Source: CALIZF01 sp046292445 (GTDB lineage: Bacteria; Pseudomonadota; Alphaproteobacteria; Rhodobacterales; Rhodobacteraceae). Taken from it: a DNA stretch of 58,192 bases. Below are positions 34,375 to 42,363 of the stretch, in pieces. The notes beneath the pieces are model-generated. The model was not told the DNA's origin and did no database searches. It saw only the letters and a list, made by a program, of their open reading frames with translations. The DNA is taken from NCBI GenBank assembly GCA_046292445.1, contig JBKBQT010000021.1, positions 1-58,192 of the forward strand, read 5' to 3'. Positions within the stretch are counted from its first letter, which is position 1, and each line of letters begins with the position of its first letter. A program made the translations under genes and the position numbers.

Positions 34375-34842
34375 GTGACGGTGGCGGTGCGGGTGATGCG
34401 GCTGCCGGAGGCCGATCCGGCGGTGCCGCTGCCCGGCTATGCGACCGCCGGGGCGGCGGGGGCGGATCTGCGCGCGAACCTGCCCGCGGCGCAGCGGGCG
34501 GCGGGGCTGGTGCTGGCGCCGGGGGCGCGGGTGCTGGTCCCGACCGGGCTGTGCATGGCGCTGCCCGAGGGGTTCGAGGCGCAGCTGCGGCCAAGGTCGG
34601 GTCTGGCGCTGCGGCATGGGGTGACGCTGCTCAATGCGCCGGGGACGATCGATGCGGATTACCGCGGGGCGGTCGGGGTGGTGATGGTCAATCTCGGGGA
34701 TGCGGCCTATGTCATCAGGCACGGCGCACGGATCGCGCAGATGGTGATCGCGCCGGTGGTGCGGGCAGGATTCGTGGCGGCGGCCGAGCTGGACGGCACG
34801 GGCCGCGGGGCGGGCGGCTTCGGCTCCACGGGAACGGACTGA
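34375..34842 (+). CDS. dut: dUTP diphosphatase Dut
   Basis: Trimeric dUTPase that hydrolyses dUTP to dUMP and keeps uracil out of DNA. 155 residues with all conserved motifs: AGADLRA, RPRSGLA, the uridine-binding GVTLLNAPGTIDADYRG, and the C-terminal GRGAGGFGSTG arm. The start GTG 34375 gives the usual length; an open frame to 34252 adds only unlike Arg/Gly-rich sequence. It often lies beside coaBC in alphaproteobacteria. Confidence 0.96.
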   Translation: MTVAVRVMRLPEADPAVPLPGYATAGAAGADLRANLPAAQRAAGLVLAPGARVLVPTGLCMALPEGFEAQLRPRSGLALRHGVTLLNAPGTIDADYRGAVGVVMVNLGDAAYVIRHGARIAQMVIAPVVRAGFVAAAELDGTGRGAGGFGSTGTD

Positions 34843-34876
34843 GCCGGCACGGGATGGCAGGCGGGGGAGAGGGGCG

Positions 34877-35953
34877 ATGCTGACCGTCCTGGCGATGATG
34901 GCGGCGATCTGGGGCATCGGGCGCTATCTGGGCGCGCCGCTGCGGCAGCGCTGGATGCTGATCGGGGTGGTATACGGCGCGGTCGTTCTCGGGCAGCTCG
35001 TCCTGCCCGAGGGGACGGCCCTGCGGCTGGCGACCGGCGGGCGGGTGGAGCCATGGCTGGCGCTCGGGGCGGTGACGGCGGTGTTTGCCGGCTATCGGGC
35101 GGGGCTTGCGCGGCTCAGGGCCCGGGCGGCGCCGGCGGCAGCGCCACAGCAGGCGGCGCGGGGCGGGTTTTCCGAAGCGGAGCTTGGCCGCTATGCCCGC
35201 CATATCATCCTGCGCGAGATCGGCGGGCCGGGGCAGCGCCGGCTCAAGCAGGCGCGGGTGCTGGTCGTGGGGGCCGGGGGGCTCGGCTCGCCGGTGCTTT
35301 TGTATCTCGCGGCAGCCGGTGTCGGCACGATCGGGGTGATCGACGACGATGTGGTCGAGGGCACGAACCTGCAGCGCCAGATCGTGCACAGCGACGCGCG
35401 GATCGGCATGCCCAAGGTGGCGAGCGCCATGGCGGCGATGACCGCGCTCAACCCCTTCGTCACCGTCCTGCCCTATCGGCGGCGCCTGACAGCGGAGCTG
35501 GCGGCGGCGCTGATCCCGGATTTTGACCTCGTGATCGACGGATCGGACAATGCCGCGACGCGGGCGGCGGTCAATGCCGCGGCGGTGCGGGCGGGGGTGC
35601 CGCTGGTCGCCGGGGCGATCGCGCAATGGGAGGGGCAGGTGAGCCTTTACGACCCCGCGCGCGGCGCCCCCTGCCATGCCTGCGTCTTTCCGGTGCCGGC
35701 CGCGCCCGGCCTTGCGCCGTCCTGTGCCGAGGCCGGGGTGGCCGGGCCGCTGCCCGGGGTGATCGGGTCGGTCATGGCGATGGAGGCGATCAAGCATCTG
35801 ACCGGGGCGGGCGAGACGCTTGCGGGGCGGATGTTCATCCATGATGCGCTGCATGCCGAGACGCGGACGATCCGCCTGCACCGGCGTCCCGATTGCGCCG
35901 TCTGCGGTGCATCAGGCGCAGCGGCGGCGGCGGCGGCGGCGCCGGCGGCCTGA
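34877..35953 (+). CDS. membrane-anchored MoeB/ThiF-family adenylyltransferase
   Basis: E1-like enzyme that adenylates the C-terminus of a sulfur-carrier protein (MoaD or ThiS). 358 residues. An unusual N-terminal 90 residues hold three hydrophobic helices (about 1-20, 27-45 and 60-77). The ThiF domain begins near FSEAELGRYARHI, with ATP-binding GAGGLGSPVLLYLAAAGVG near 132. Zn-binding CHAC and CAVC pairs and the SCAEAGVAGPLPGVIGS block are present. The product ends in an Ala run encoded by GCG-type repeats. The catalytic domain suggests molybdopterin or thiazole sulfur transfer, which one is unclear. Confidence 0.88.
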   Translation: MLTVLAMMAAIWGIGRYLGAPLRQRWMLIGVVYGAVVLGQLVLPEGTALRLATGGRVEPWLALGAVTAVFAGYRAGLARLRARAAPAAAPQQAARGGFSEAELGRYARHIILREIGGPGQRRLKQARVLVVGAGGLGSPVLLYLAAAGVGTIGVIDDDVVEGTNLQRQIVHSDARIGMPKVASAMAAMTALNPFVTVLPYRRRLTAELAAALIPDFDLVIDGSDNAATRAAVNAAAVRAGVPLVAGAIAQWEGQVSLYDPARGAPCHACVFPVPAAPGLAPSCAEAGVAGPLPGVIGSVMAMEAIKHLTGAGETLAGRMFIHDALHAETRTIRLHRRPDCAVCGASGAAAAAAAAPAA

Positions 35954-36031
35954 GGCGGCAGGCCTCCGGTCCCCGACGACTGGTCCCGGGGCGGCGCGAC
36001 GCTATGTCCCATGGCCTAAAGGGAGGACACC

Positions 36032-36475
36032 ATGAGGACCATCGTCGTTTCTGCGGCCTTCGCGATGCTTGTCACGTCACCGCTTCTGGCGCAGGGCACA
36101 GCGGCGCCGGAGGGTGCCAGGCTATATTTCGTCGGGCTCGAGGACGGGGCCGAGGTCACGAGCCCCGTGACCATCGTCTTCGGCCTGCGCGGGATGGGCG
36201 TCGCCCCGGCCGGGATCGCGAAGGAAGGCACCGGGCATCACCACCTGCTCCTGAACCGCCCGCCGCTCGGGCAGGGGCCGTTCGGCGCCGAGGAATTCGA
36301 ACTGGCGCTGCCCGCCGACGACAACCACCGCCATTTCGGCATGGGCCAGACCGAGGTCACGATCACCCTCGCGCCGGGCAGCCATACGCTGCAGCTCGTG
36401 TTGGGCGATCACGACCATGTGCCGCATGACCCGCCCGTGGTGTCGGAGGTCATCACGATCACCGTGGTGGAGTGA
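36032..36475 (+). CDS. periplasmic DUF4399 protein
   Basis: Exported protein of 147 residues with a signal peptide ending about LLAQG (residue 21). The remainder resembles DUF4399: HHHLLLNRPP near residue 69 and NHRHFGMGQTEVTI, followed by GSHTLQLVLGDHDHVPHDPPVVS. The many histidines could bind metal, but the function is not known. AGGGAGGA lies about seven bases before ATG 36032. Confidence 0.88.
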   Translation: MRTIVVSAAFAMLVTSPLLAQGTAAPEGARLYFVGLEDGAEVTSPVTIVFGLRGMGVAPAGIAKEGTGHHHLLLNRPPLGQGPFGAEEFELALPADDNHRHFGMGQTEVTITLAPGSHTLQLVLGDHDHVPHDPPVVSEVITITVVE

Positions 36476-36500
36476 GCGCGGCCATCCGAGTGGGCGCCAG

Positions 36501-36539
36501 CCTCCCGTCGCCGCCGGGATATTTGAAGGCACAAGAAAG
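36501..36539 (+). repeat. dispersed (A/G)TATTT repeat, copy 6 (diverged)
   Basis: CCGCCGGGATATTTGAAGG followed by CACAAGAAAG. The CCTCC start, the ATATTTG core and the purine-rich end agree with the 34213 copy, but the spacing differs. It lies between the DUF4399 gene and the M3 peptidase gene. Confidence 0.55.
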
Positions 36540-36600
36540 GGGGGGGTTACGGGCGGCGCGGCTTGCGCCTAGCATCCGGGGCGCCAGCCCGGAGATGCCC

Positions 36601-38625
36601 ATGACCGCCGAGACCAACCCGCTTCTTCGCCCGTTCGACGGGCCCTTCGGCCTGCCGCCCTTCGGCGCGATCGAGGATGCGCATTTCGCGCCCGCCTTCG
36701 ATGCGGCGCTGGGCGCGGCGCGGGCGGCGGTGGCGGCGATTGCATCCGATCCGGCGCCGCCGACCTTCGCCAACACGATCGAGGCGCTGGAGTCGGCCGA
36801 GGACGGGCTCGACCGGGTGGGGGTCGTGTTCTTCAACCTCGTCGGGGCCGATGCGACGCCGGCGCGCGAGGCGCTGCAGCGCGACCTCGCGCCGCGGCTG
36901 GCGGCCTTTGCGTCCGAGGTCACGATGAACAGGGACCTTTTCGCGCGGATCGAGGCGCTCTGGGCGGCGCGGGAGGGCCTCGGGCTGACGGACGAACAGG
37001 CGCGGGTCCTGATGCTCTACCGCCGGATGTTCCAGCGGGCGGGCGCGGGGCTCGACGGGGCGGCGGCAACGCGGATGAAGGCGGTGAAGGAGCGGCTCGC
37101 GGTGCTCGGCACGGCCTTTGCGCAGAACCTGCTGGCGGACGAGCGGGGCTGGTTCATGGACCTGGCCGAGGACGACCTCGCGGGTCTGCCCGGTTTCGTG
37201 GTCGATGCCGCCCGCGCGGCGGGGGCCGAGCGGGGGCGGCCGGGGGCGGCGCTCACCCTCAGCCGGTCGCTGATCGTCCCGTTCCTGCAGTTCTCGCCCC
37301 GGCGCGACCTGCGCCAGCGCGCCTTTGCCGCCTGGACCGCGCGGGGGGCGGGGGGCGGCGCGACCGACAACCGCGCCATCGCGGCCGAGATCCTCGCGCT
37401 GCGGCACGAGCGGGCGCAGCTGCTCGGCTACCCCGATTTCGCCACCTACAAGCTGGAGCCCGAGATGGCCGGAACGCCCGGCGCGGTGCGCGATCTGCTG
37501 ATGCAGGTCTGGGCACCGGCGCGGGAGCGCGCGACGGCGGATGCCGCGGCGCTCGAGGCGATGCTGCAGGCCGACGGGCACAACGGCGCGCTCGAGCCAT
37601 GGGACTGGCGGTTCTACAGCGAAAGGCGCCGGCGGGCGCTGCACGATTTCGACGAGGCGGCGCTCAAGCCCTATCTCGCGCTCGATGCGATGATCGCGGC
37701 GGCCTTCGATGTGGCGGGGCGGCTGTTCGGCCTTGACTTCGCGCCGATCGACGCCCCGCTCTACCACGCAGACGCGCGGGCCTGGAACGTCACGCGGGGC
37801 GGGCGGCACATGGCGGTGTTCGTCGGGGATTATTTCGCGCGGCCTTCGAAGCGGTCCGGCGCGTGGATGTCGACCTTCCGCGGCCAGCGCAGGCTCGGCG
37901 GCGCGCAGCGCCCGATCGTCGTCAATGTATGCAATTTCGCCAAGGGCGATCCGGCGCTTCTGTCCTGGGACGATGCGCGCACGCTGTTCCACGAATTCGG
38001 CCATGCGCTGCATGCGATCCTGTCGGATGTGACCTACGGCTTCGTGTCGGGCACGAGCGTGGCGCGCGATTTCGTGGAACTGCCCTCGCAGCTTTACGAA
38101 CACTGGCTGTCGGTGCCCGCGGTGCTCACAGGTCATGCGCGGCATGTGGAGACCGGCGAGCCGATGCCCGATGCGCTGCGCGACCGGCTGCTGGCGGCGG
38201 CGAGCTATGACCAGGGCTTTGCCACTGTGGAATATGTCGCCTCGGCGCTGGTGGATCTGGCGTTTCACGAAGGCGCGCCGCCGGCCGATCCGATGGCGCG
38301 GCAGGCCGAGGTTCTGGCCGAACTCGGCCTGCCGCATGCCATCCCGATGCGGCATGCCACGCCCCATTTCGCGCATGTTTTCGCCGGCGACGGCTATTCG
38401 GCGGGCTATTACAGCTACATGTGGTCCGAGGTGATGGATGCCGACGCCTTTGCCGCCTTCGAGGAGGCGGGCGATCCGTTCGATGCCGCCACTGCCGCCC
38501 GGCTCGAGGCGCATATCCTGTCGGCGGGCGGGTCTGTCGAGGCCGAGGCGGCCTATCGCGCCTTTCGCGGCCGCATGCCGGGGGTCGAGGCGCTCTTGCG
38601 GGGGCGCGGGCTGATCGCGGCCTGA
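36601..38625 (+). CDS. M3-family zinc metallopeptidase (oligopeptidase A / Dcp-like)
   Basis: Cytoplasmic oligopeptidase with the zinc site HEFGHALH near residue 464 and the downstream Glu in ELPSQLYEHW, as in thimet-type M3 enzymes. 674 residues is the usual length of oligopeptidase A/peptidyl-dipeptidase Dcp. The two are hard to separate by eye. ATG 36601 is preceded by GGAG with six-base spacing, so the longer open frame from 36472, which runs through the repeat copy, is rejected. No signal peptide. Confidence 0.93.
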   Translation: MTAETNPLLRPFDGPFGLPPFGAIEDAHFAPAFDAALGAARAAVAAIASDPAPPTFANTIEALESAEDGLDRVGVVFFNLVGADATPAREALQRDLAPRLAAFASEVTMNRDLFARIEALWAAREGLGLTDEQARVLMLYRRMFQRAGAGLDGAAATRMKAVKERLAVLGTAFAQNLLADERGWFMDLAEDDLAGLPGFVVDAARAAGAERGRPGAALTLSRSLIVPFLQFSPRRDLRQRAFAAWTARGAGGGATDNRAIAAEILALRHERAQLLGYPDFATYKLEPEMAGTPGAVRDLLMQVWAPARERATADAAALEAMLQADGHNGALEPWDWRFYSERRRRALHDFDEAALKPYLALDAMIAAAFDVAGRLFGLDFAPIDAPLYHADARAWNVTRGGRHMAVFVGDYFARPSKRSGAWMSTFRGQRRLGGAQRPIVVNVCNFAKGDPALLSWDDARTLFHEFGHALHAILSDVTYGFVSGTSVARDFVELPSQLYEHWLSVPAVLTGHARHVETGEPMPDALRDRLLAAASYDQGFATVEYVASALVDLAFHEGAPPADPMARQAEVLAELGLPHAIPMRHATPHFAHVFAGDGYSAGYYSYMWSEVMDADAFAAFEEAGDPFDAATAARLEAHILSAGGSVEAEAAYRAFRGRMPGVEALLRGRGLIAA

Positions 38626-38707
38626 CGGCAGGCACCGGGGCCCCTGCCCCGCCCTCGTCGGCCCCGCGACCGGGATTCGTTCGGGCAAACGATGGCGGCG
38701 CGGGCGG

Positions 38708-39499
38708 TCAGCGCAGGGCGGCGCAGGGATCGGGGCGCGGATGGGGATCGGTCACGATCCACAGGTCGAAGGGCGCATCCGGGCCGGGGTCGGCCTCGAG
38801 CTGGCCGAGCGCGAGCACCGCGGTGCCCGGCGACGCAACCGCAATCGCTGCCGGAACGCCCTCGTCGCGGCGGGCGTGGCCGGTGCCGGCGATCACGACC
38901 ACGGGCGCGCCATGCGCCGCAAGCGCGTCGAGCGCAGCGCGGGCGAGCGCAGCATCGCGCAGGCGCTGCGCGGCGACGAAACCGGGCAGCAGCTCTGGCG
39001 GGAGGGCGCCGCAATGCGCATCCTGCTGGCCGGCCTCGCGCGCGGACTGGTCGGCAGGGTCGAGCGGGCGGTCGAGGCCGAAGCGATCCGCGCCGGCACC
39101 GAAGGCGGCTGCGGCCCCCTCGGTCAGCGCCCGCCGCACGGTCGCGCGCGGCAATGCGCCGCCGACCAGTGCCGCCTCGGGCGCGGCGGCGAAGATCGGC
39201 CAATAGAGCGTGAACTCGGGCCACCCCGAGCCGTTCCAGCCGAGCACCCGCCCGAGCCGTTCGGGATCGCTCCGGTCACCCGGGACGGGACTTGCGGCCT
39301 GATCCGGCTCCAGCATCTCGAAAACGAGGGCGCGAGGGCGCAGCGCGGCGACCGCAACCGCCTGGTTGTCATGGTGGGCCGGATTGTCGTGCACTTCGCC
39401 GAGGATCACGATCTCGGCGCGCGGCAGGGATGCTAGATCACCACTGACCACCTGCCGCGCGAAGGCGGGAGGCCCCGCAAGCAGGGCCAACCCGACCAC
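38708..39499 (-). CDS. ChaN-family heme-binding-like protein
   Basis: ChaN/PF04187-type protein. The conserved start GEVHDNPAHHDNQ and the late TGHARRDEGVP agree with the family, whose member ChaN binds heme and has been linked to iron uptake. The start is uncertain. No ATG precedes the domain between the rpoH stop and the hydrophobic segment, so GTG 39499 is listed, giving a short signal-like VGLALLAGPPAFA. The open frame continues to 39631 inside rpoH. Exact length and export route stay open. It directly follows rpoH. Confidence 0.72.
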   Translation of the reverse strand: MVGLALLAGPPAFARQVVSGDLASLPRAEIVILGEVHDNPAHHDNQAVAVAALRPRALVFEMLEPDQAASPVPGDRSDPERLGRVLGWNGSGWPEFTLYWPIFAAAPEAALVGGALPRATVRRALTEGAAAAFGAGADRFGLDRPLDPADQSAREAGQQDAHCGALPPELLPGFVAAQRLRDAALARAALDALAAHGAPVVVIAGTGHARRDEGVPAAIAVASPGTAVLALGQLEADPGPDAPFDLWIVTDPHPRPDPCAALR

Positions 39500-39524
39500 G
39501 ACCCCGGTCAGGGCCGCGCAACCG

Positions 39525-40403
39525 TCACGCGAGGAAATGGCGCACTTCCCGGCTCTGGTCCTCGAGGTTTCGGCGCATCTTGGCGAAAGCCGCCGCCTCG
39601 AGCTGGCGCACCCGCTCCTTGGACAGGCCAAGTTCCTGACCGAGCGATTCGAGGGTCCGCGCCTCTTCCTTCAGCTTGCGCTCGGTCACGATGTAGCGCT
39701 CGCGCGGATTGAGGTTTCGCAGCGCGTTGACCAGCCAGCCGCGCAATTGCGCCGCATCATGCCGCCCCTCGACGATCGTCTCGGCCTGTTCGGCGTCGTC
39801 CTCCAGCGCATCGATCCACTCGCGCCCGTCCTCGTCGGCCGATTGCGTTGCATTGAGCGAGAAGTCTGAGCCCGAGAGCCGCCCCTCCATCATCTCGACA
39901 TCGGCCAGCGGCACGCCCACCTCGCGCGCGACCATCTCGCGCAGCTGGTGCCCGTCGAGTGTCTCGCCCCGCGCCGAAGCCTCGCGCTCGAGCCGCGCCT
40001 GGACGCGGCGCAGGTTGAAGAACAGCGCCTTCTGGCTCGAGGTCGATCCGGTGCGCACCATCGACCAGTTGCGCATCACGTAATCCTGGATCGAGGCCTT
40101 GATCCACCAGACCGCATAGGTCGAAAACCGCACCCCGCGGTCGGGGTCGAACTTGTCGGCCGCCTTCATCAGGCCCAGCGTCGCCTCCTGGATGAGGTCG
40201 TTCATCGGCGCGCCGTAGCGGCGGAACTTGGACGCCATGCTGATCGCAAGGCGCATGTAGGCATGGATCAGCCGATGCAGCGCCCGTTCGTCGCGCTGGT
40301 CGCGCCAGGCATAGGCCAGTTTGAGTTCGGTTTCGGCATCCAGCAGTTCCGCCTTCATCGCTTGGCGGGACATGCGCATATCGTTCGATCCGTCGAGCGC
40401 CAT
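39525..40403 (-). CDS. rpoH2: alternative sigma factor RpoH (type II)
   Basis: Heat-shock/photo-oxidative-stress sigma factor. 292 residues, matching RpoHII of R. sphaeroides, which acts downstream of RpoE in the singlet-oxygen response. Region 2 shows MNDLIQEATLGLMKAADKFDP and RFSTYAVWWIKASIQDYVM; the RpoH-box-like region follows, and region 4 has LGLSKERVRQLEAAAF. ATG 40403 (MALDG) is chosen; an ATG twelve bases upstream and a GTG-led frame to 40502 are alternatives. Type II rather than type I is inferred from the N-terminal motif AELLDAETELKLAYAW. Relevant for a phototroph making bacteriochlorophyll. Confidence 0.9.
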   Translation of the reverse strand: MALDGSNDMRMSRQAMKAELLDAETELKLAYAWRDQRDERALHRLIHAYMRLAISMASKFRRYGAPMNDLIQEATLGLMKAADKFDPDRGVRFSTYAVWWIKASIQDYVMRNWSMVRTGSTSSQKALFFNLRRVQARLEREASARGETLDGHQLREMVAREVGVPLADVEMMEGRLSGSDFSLNATQSADEDGREWIDALEDDAEQAETIVEGRHDAAQLRGWLVNALRNLNPRERYIVTERKLKEEARTLESLGQELGLSKERVRQLEAAAFAKMRRNLEDQSREVRHFLA

Positions 40404-40449
40404 TGGTACCCCCATTCGGTCTTGTGTGGCAGCGACCGTTTGTGCCTTG

Positions 40450-40477
40450 AATACGGGGGGTGGGCCCGGGCGGATCA
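40450..40477 (-). promoter_or_regulatory. weak RpoE-type promoter candidate for rpoH2
   Basis: TGATCC (40477-40472, minus strand) equals the -35 element of Rhodobacter RpoE promoters. After 16 bases comes CGTATT, which only loosely fits the -10. It is about 47 bases upstream of the rpoH2 ATG. Confidence 0.25.
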
Positions 40478-40580
40478 CCGCGGCTTGCAGAAAAGCGCGC
40501 AACCGCGTGTTCGCATCCGCGCAGCCGAGCCTCGCCGCCGCGCGCGACGAGGCGCCTCGCGCCAGCGGTCTCTGCCGCGA

Positions 40581-41096
40581 TCAGCGAAAGCCGATATGCC
40601 CCATGTAGTCGCGCAATGCGATGCGCCACTGTTCGAACATGTAGAGAAAATTCGCCTCGGTCACGCCATGGCGCAGTGTCTGGTAATGGGCGATCTGCGC
40701 CGCACCGTCGTCGAGCCGGCTCGCCTGACCGATCGTGCGGCGCCGGTTCCAGTCGTTCAGCGTCTCGGTCGTCACCGGCGTGCGCAGGGTGAAGCTCGAG
40801 ACATAGTGGATCGACCAGCAATCCGCCCCGTTGTCGCATTCGGTGAAATAGATCGAGAAATTCGCCCCCTCGGCAGCGGAATCGATCACCGGATTGCCGC
40901 GGTCTGTCTTGTCGATGACCGCCTTGAACCCAGCCTCGCGGATGAGCGTTGCGATCCGGTCGACATCGACGGCCGAGACGAGCGCGGGCGCGGCGGGCAC
41001 GGCCGGTGCGACGTTCTGCGCATGCACGGGACCGGCAAGGCCGGCCCATGCGATCGCTCCTGCGGCGGCGGCGGTGAGGCTCGGGCGTCTGGACAT
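40581..41096 (-). CDS. secreted YbjN-like protein, copy A
   Basis: 171-residue exported protein: signal peptide to about AHAQ-like GPVHAQ (residue 27), then a YbjN-type domain with IATLIREAGFKAVIDKTDRGNPVIDSAAEGANFSIYF-like architecture (continuous in the sequence), CDNGADCWSIHYVSSF with a probable disulfide pair, and LNDWNRRRTIGQA. The same order recurs in the neighbour at 41196-41675, so the two are tandem paralogues. Function unknown; YbjN in enterobacteria has been linked to motility and stress but that is not transferable with confidence. Confidence 0.85.
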   Translation of the reverse strand: MSRRPSLTAAAAGAIAWAGLAGPVHAQNVAPAVPAAPALVSAVDVDRIATLIREAGFKAVIDKTDRGNPVIDSAAEGANFSIYFTECDNGADCWSIHYVSSFTLRTPVTTETLNDWNRRRTIGQASRLDDGAAQIAHYQTLRHGVTEANFLYMFEQWRIALRDYMGHIGFR

Positions 41097-41126
41097 GATG
41101 GACCTGCTGTTGCGCGCGGGGTGTTG

Positions 41127-41184
41127 CGCCCGGCCGGGGCCGGGTCGCCTCTGGGAATCGCGCCCGGCCAGGGGCCGGGTCGCC
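41127..41184. repeat. duplicated CGCCCGGCC...GGCCGGG hairpin element
   Basis: Two near-identical 23/24-base units, each able to fold CCCGGCC/GGCCGGG, occupy 41127-41149 and 41161-41184 in the gap between the two YbjN-like genes. They differ by one inserted A. Confidence 0.7.
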
Positions 41185-41195
41185 CGGCGCTGCGA

Positions 41196-41675
41196 TCAGC
41201 GCTTGAAGCCGACGAACTCGGCGTATTGCCGCAGCGCCGCGCGCCACAGATCGTAGGACGCACGCAGGTTCGCCTCGCTCACGCCGCCCGACAGGGCGAC
41301 GTGATGGCCGAGCCGCGCGAGCCCGTCCGGCGTGACGGCCGCCATGCCGATGGTCTTGGTGTTGTTCCATTCGTTGATCTTCTCGACCGTCGGCGCCGGG
41401 TTGACGCGGAAGTTGGTCGAATAGCGGATCGACCGGCAGTCCTTGCCCTGATTGCAGCCGTAGAAGAACAGCGTGAAGTTGATCCCCTCGGCCGAGGACC
41501 GGATCAGCGGGTCGCCCGACTGCCCGGTTTCCAGTTGCGCGCGATAGCCATGGGCAACGATCGCCTGGGCGATCTGCGCAGGGTTCGTTGCGTCAAGCAG
41601 AACCTGCGCACCGGCCATCGGCGCCGGCAGGGCAACGGTAGCCAGCACGGCAATCGCTGCAAGAAACCTGTTCAT
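41196..41675 (-). CDS. secreted YbjN-like protein, copy B
   Basis: 159-residue protein with a signal peptide ending near PMAGAQ (about residue 24). Then come a YbjN-like domain with IAQAIVAHGYRAQLETGQSG, CNQGKDCRSIRYSTNF with two cysteines and INEWNNTKTIGMA, parallel to copy A. ATG 41675 is preceded by GAAAGGAA. It lies upstream of copy A on the same strand, likely in one transcript. Role unknown. Confidence 0.87.
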   Translation of the reverse strand: MNRFLAAIAVLATVALPAPMAGAQVLLDATNPAQIAQAIVAHGYRAQLETGQSGDPLIRSSAEGINFTLFFYGCNQGKDCRSIRYSTNFRVNPAPTVEKINEWNNTKTIGMAAVTPDGLARLGHHVALSGGVSEANLRASYDLWRAALRQYAEFVGFKR

Positions 41676-41809
41676 CGGCCATTCCTTTCAAACTGAAACA
41701 ATGCCCAAGCTTACCATCCGCGCCCCGTGATGCAACGATCCCGACCGTGCGACGCGCGGCGCGCCGCAGAAATTTCCCGATCTGCGTCCGAGCCGGCCGG
41801 TCGGTGACG

Positions 41810-42303
41810 ATGGGGTATACCGGCATCGAAACGCTTCTGATCGGCGATCATGCCCATGCGTGCCGGTTGCTCCTTGGTTGGTTCGTGTTTCATGCCTTCG
41901 GCCTGCCGGTCGCAGTCGAACGGGCGGCGCTCTACACCGCGGGCTTTGCCGAAACGCTCGCCCGCCGGTCCCCCGCGCGCACGGCGCCCGCGCCGCGTCC
42001 GCGCCGCGGCACGGTGATCGCCGACAGCCGCGCGATCGCCGGAGAGGCGGCAACGCGCCACCCCGGCGCCGGCCGCGGCCCACCGACCCTGCGGCCCGCG
42101 CCGTCGCCCGCGCCGTCGCCCGCGCGCCGGCGACCGGGGGCAGCGGGCCGAAAACACCGCTTGGCCCCTGTTCGCACGGTTCGGTCACCCATCTGCTTGC
42201 CATCGGCGGCCGCCGCTTCGGCTCATGCGAGGCGCTTTGCCGCGACAGGACGGCGGCAGCCACCGAGGCATGGCCGGCCTTCATGCCCCTTTACCAATCG
42301 TAA
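41810..42303 (+). other. unassigned region with two broken coding-like stretches
   Basis: The 688-base gap from 41676 to 42363 has no gene I can support. Two stretches look coding by codon use. One starts at ATG 41810 (MGYTGIETLLIGDHAHACR, frame 2) and stays plausible for about 75 codons. The other ends with TAA at 42301-42303 in frame 1 (PCSHGSVTHLLAIGGRRFG near its middle). They are in different frames with a GC-rich repeat between (42094-42120), so this may be a frameshifted or decayed gene, or chance. No domain recognised. Confidence 0.3.
42094..42120. repeat. 12-base tandem repeat
   Basis: GCCCGCGCCGTC twice (42094-42105, 42106-42117), then a partial third unit. The unit length keeps any reading frame. 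Confidence 0.7.
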
Positions 42304-42322
42304 ACCTCTGCACCCTACCCCG

Positions 42323-42337
42323 TTAACCATCGTAAAC
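42323..42337 (+). promoter_or_regulatory. CtrA-type binding site upstream of comM
   Basis: TTAACCAT (42323-42330), the CtrA half-site of alphaproteobacteria, followed by CGTAAAC, so the whole reads TTAACCATCGTAAAC with one mismatch in the second half. It lies about 34 bases before the comM ATG. The match is to a known consensus. Confidence 0.5.
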
Positions 42338-42363
42338 GCGGGCGCGGAACCGCCGGGGGTGGG

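Noticed and set aside
34172..34378. 68-codon frame whose ATG overlaps the coaBC stop
   Set aside because: Arg/Gly-rich, contains the dispersed repeat, and resembles no protein. The true next gene is dut at 34375.
36472..36600. longer start of the M3 peptidase
   Set aside because: The extension runs through a dispersed repeat copy and lacks similarity to the family, while GGAG lies six bases before ATG 36601.
41688..42284. 199-residue minus-strand frame between the YbjN-like genes and comM
   Set aside because: Low-complexity Arg/Gly/Pro sequence without a ribosome-binding site; the plus-strand frames look marginally more coding, but neither is supported.
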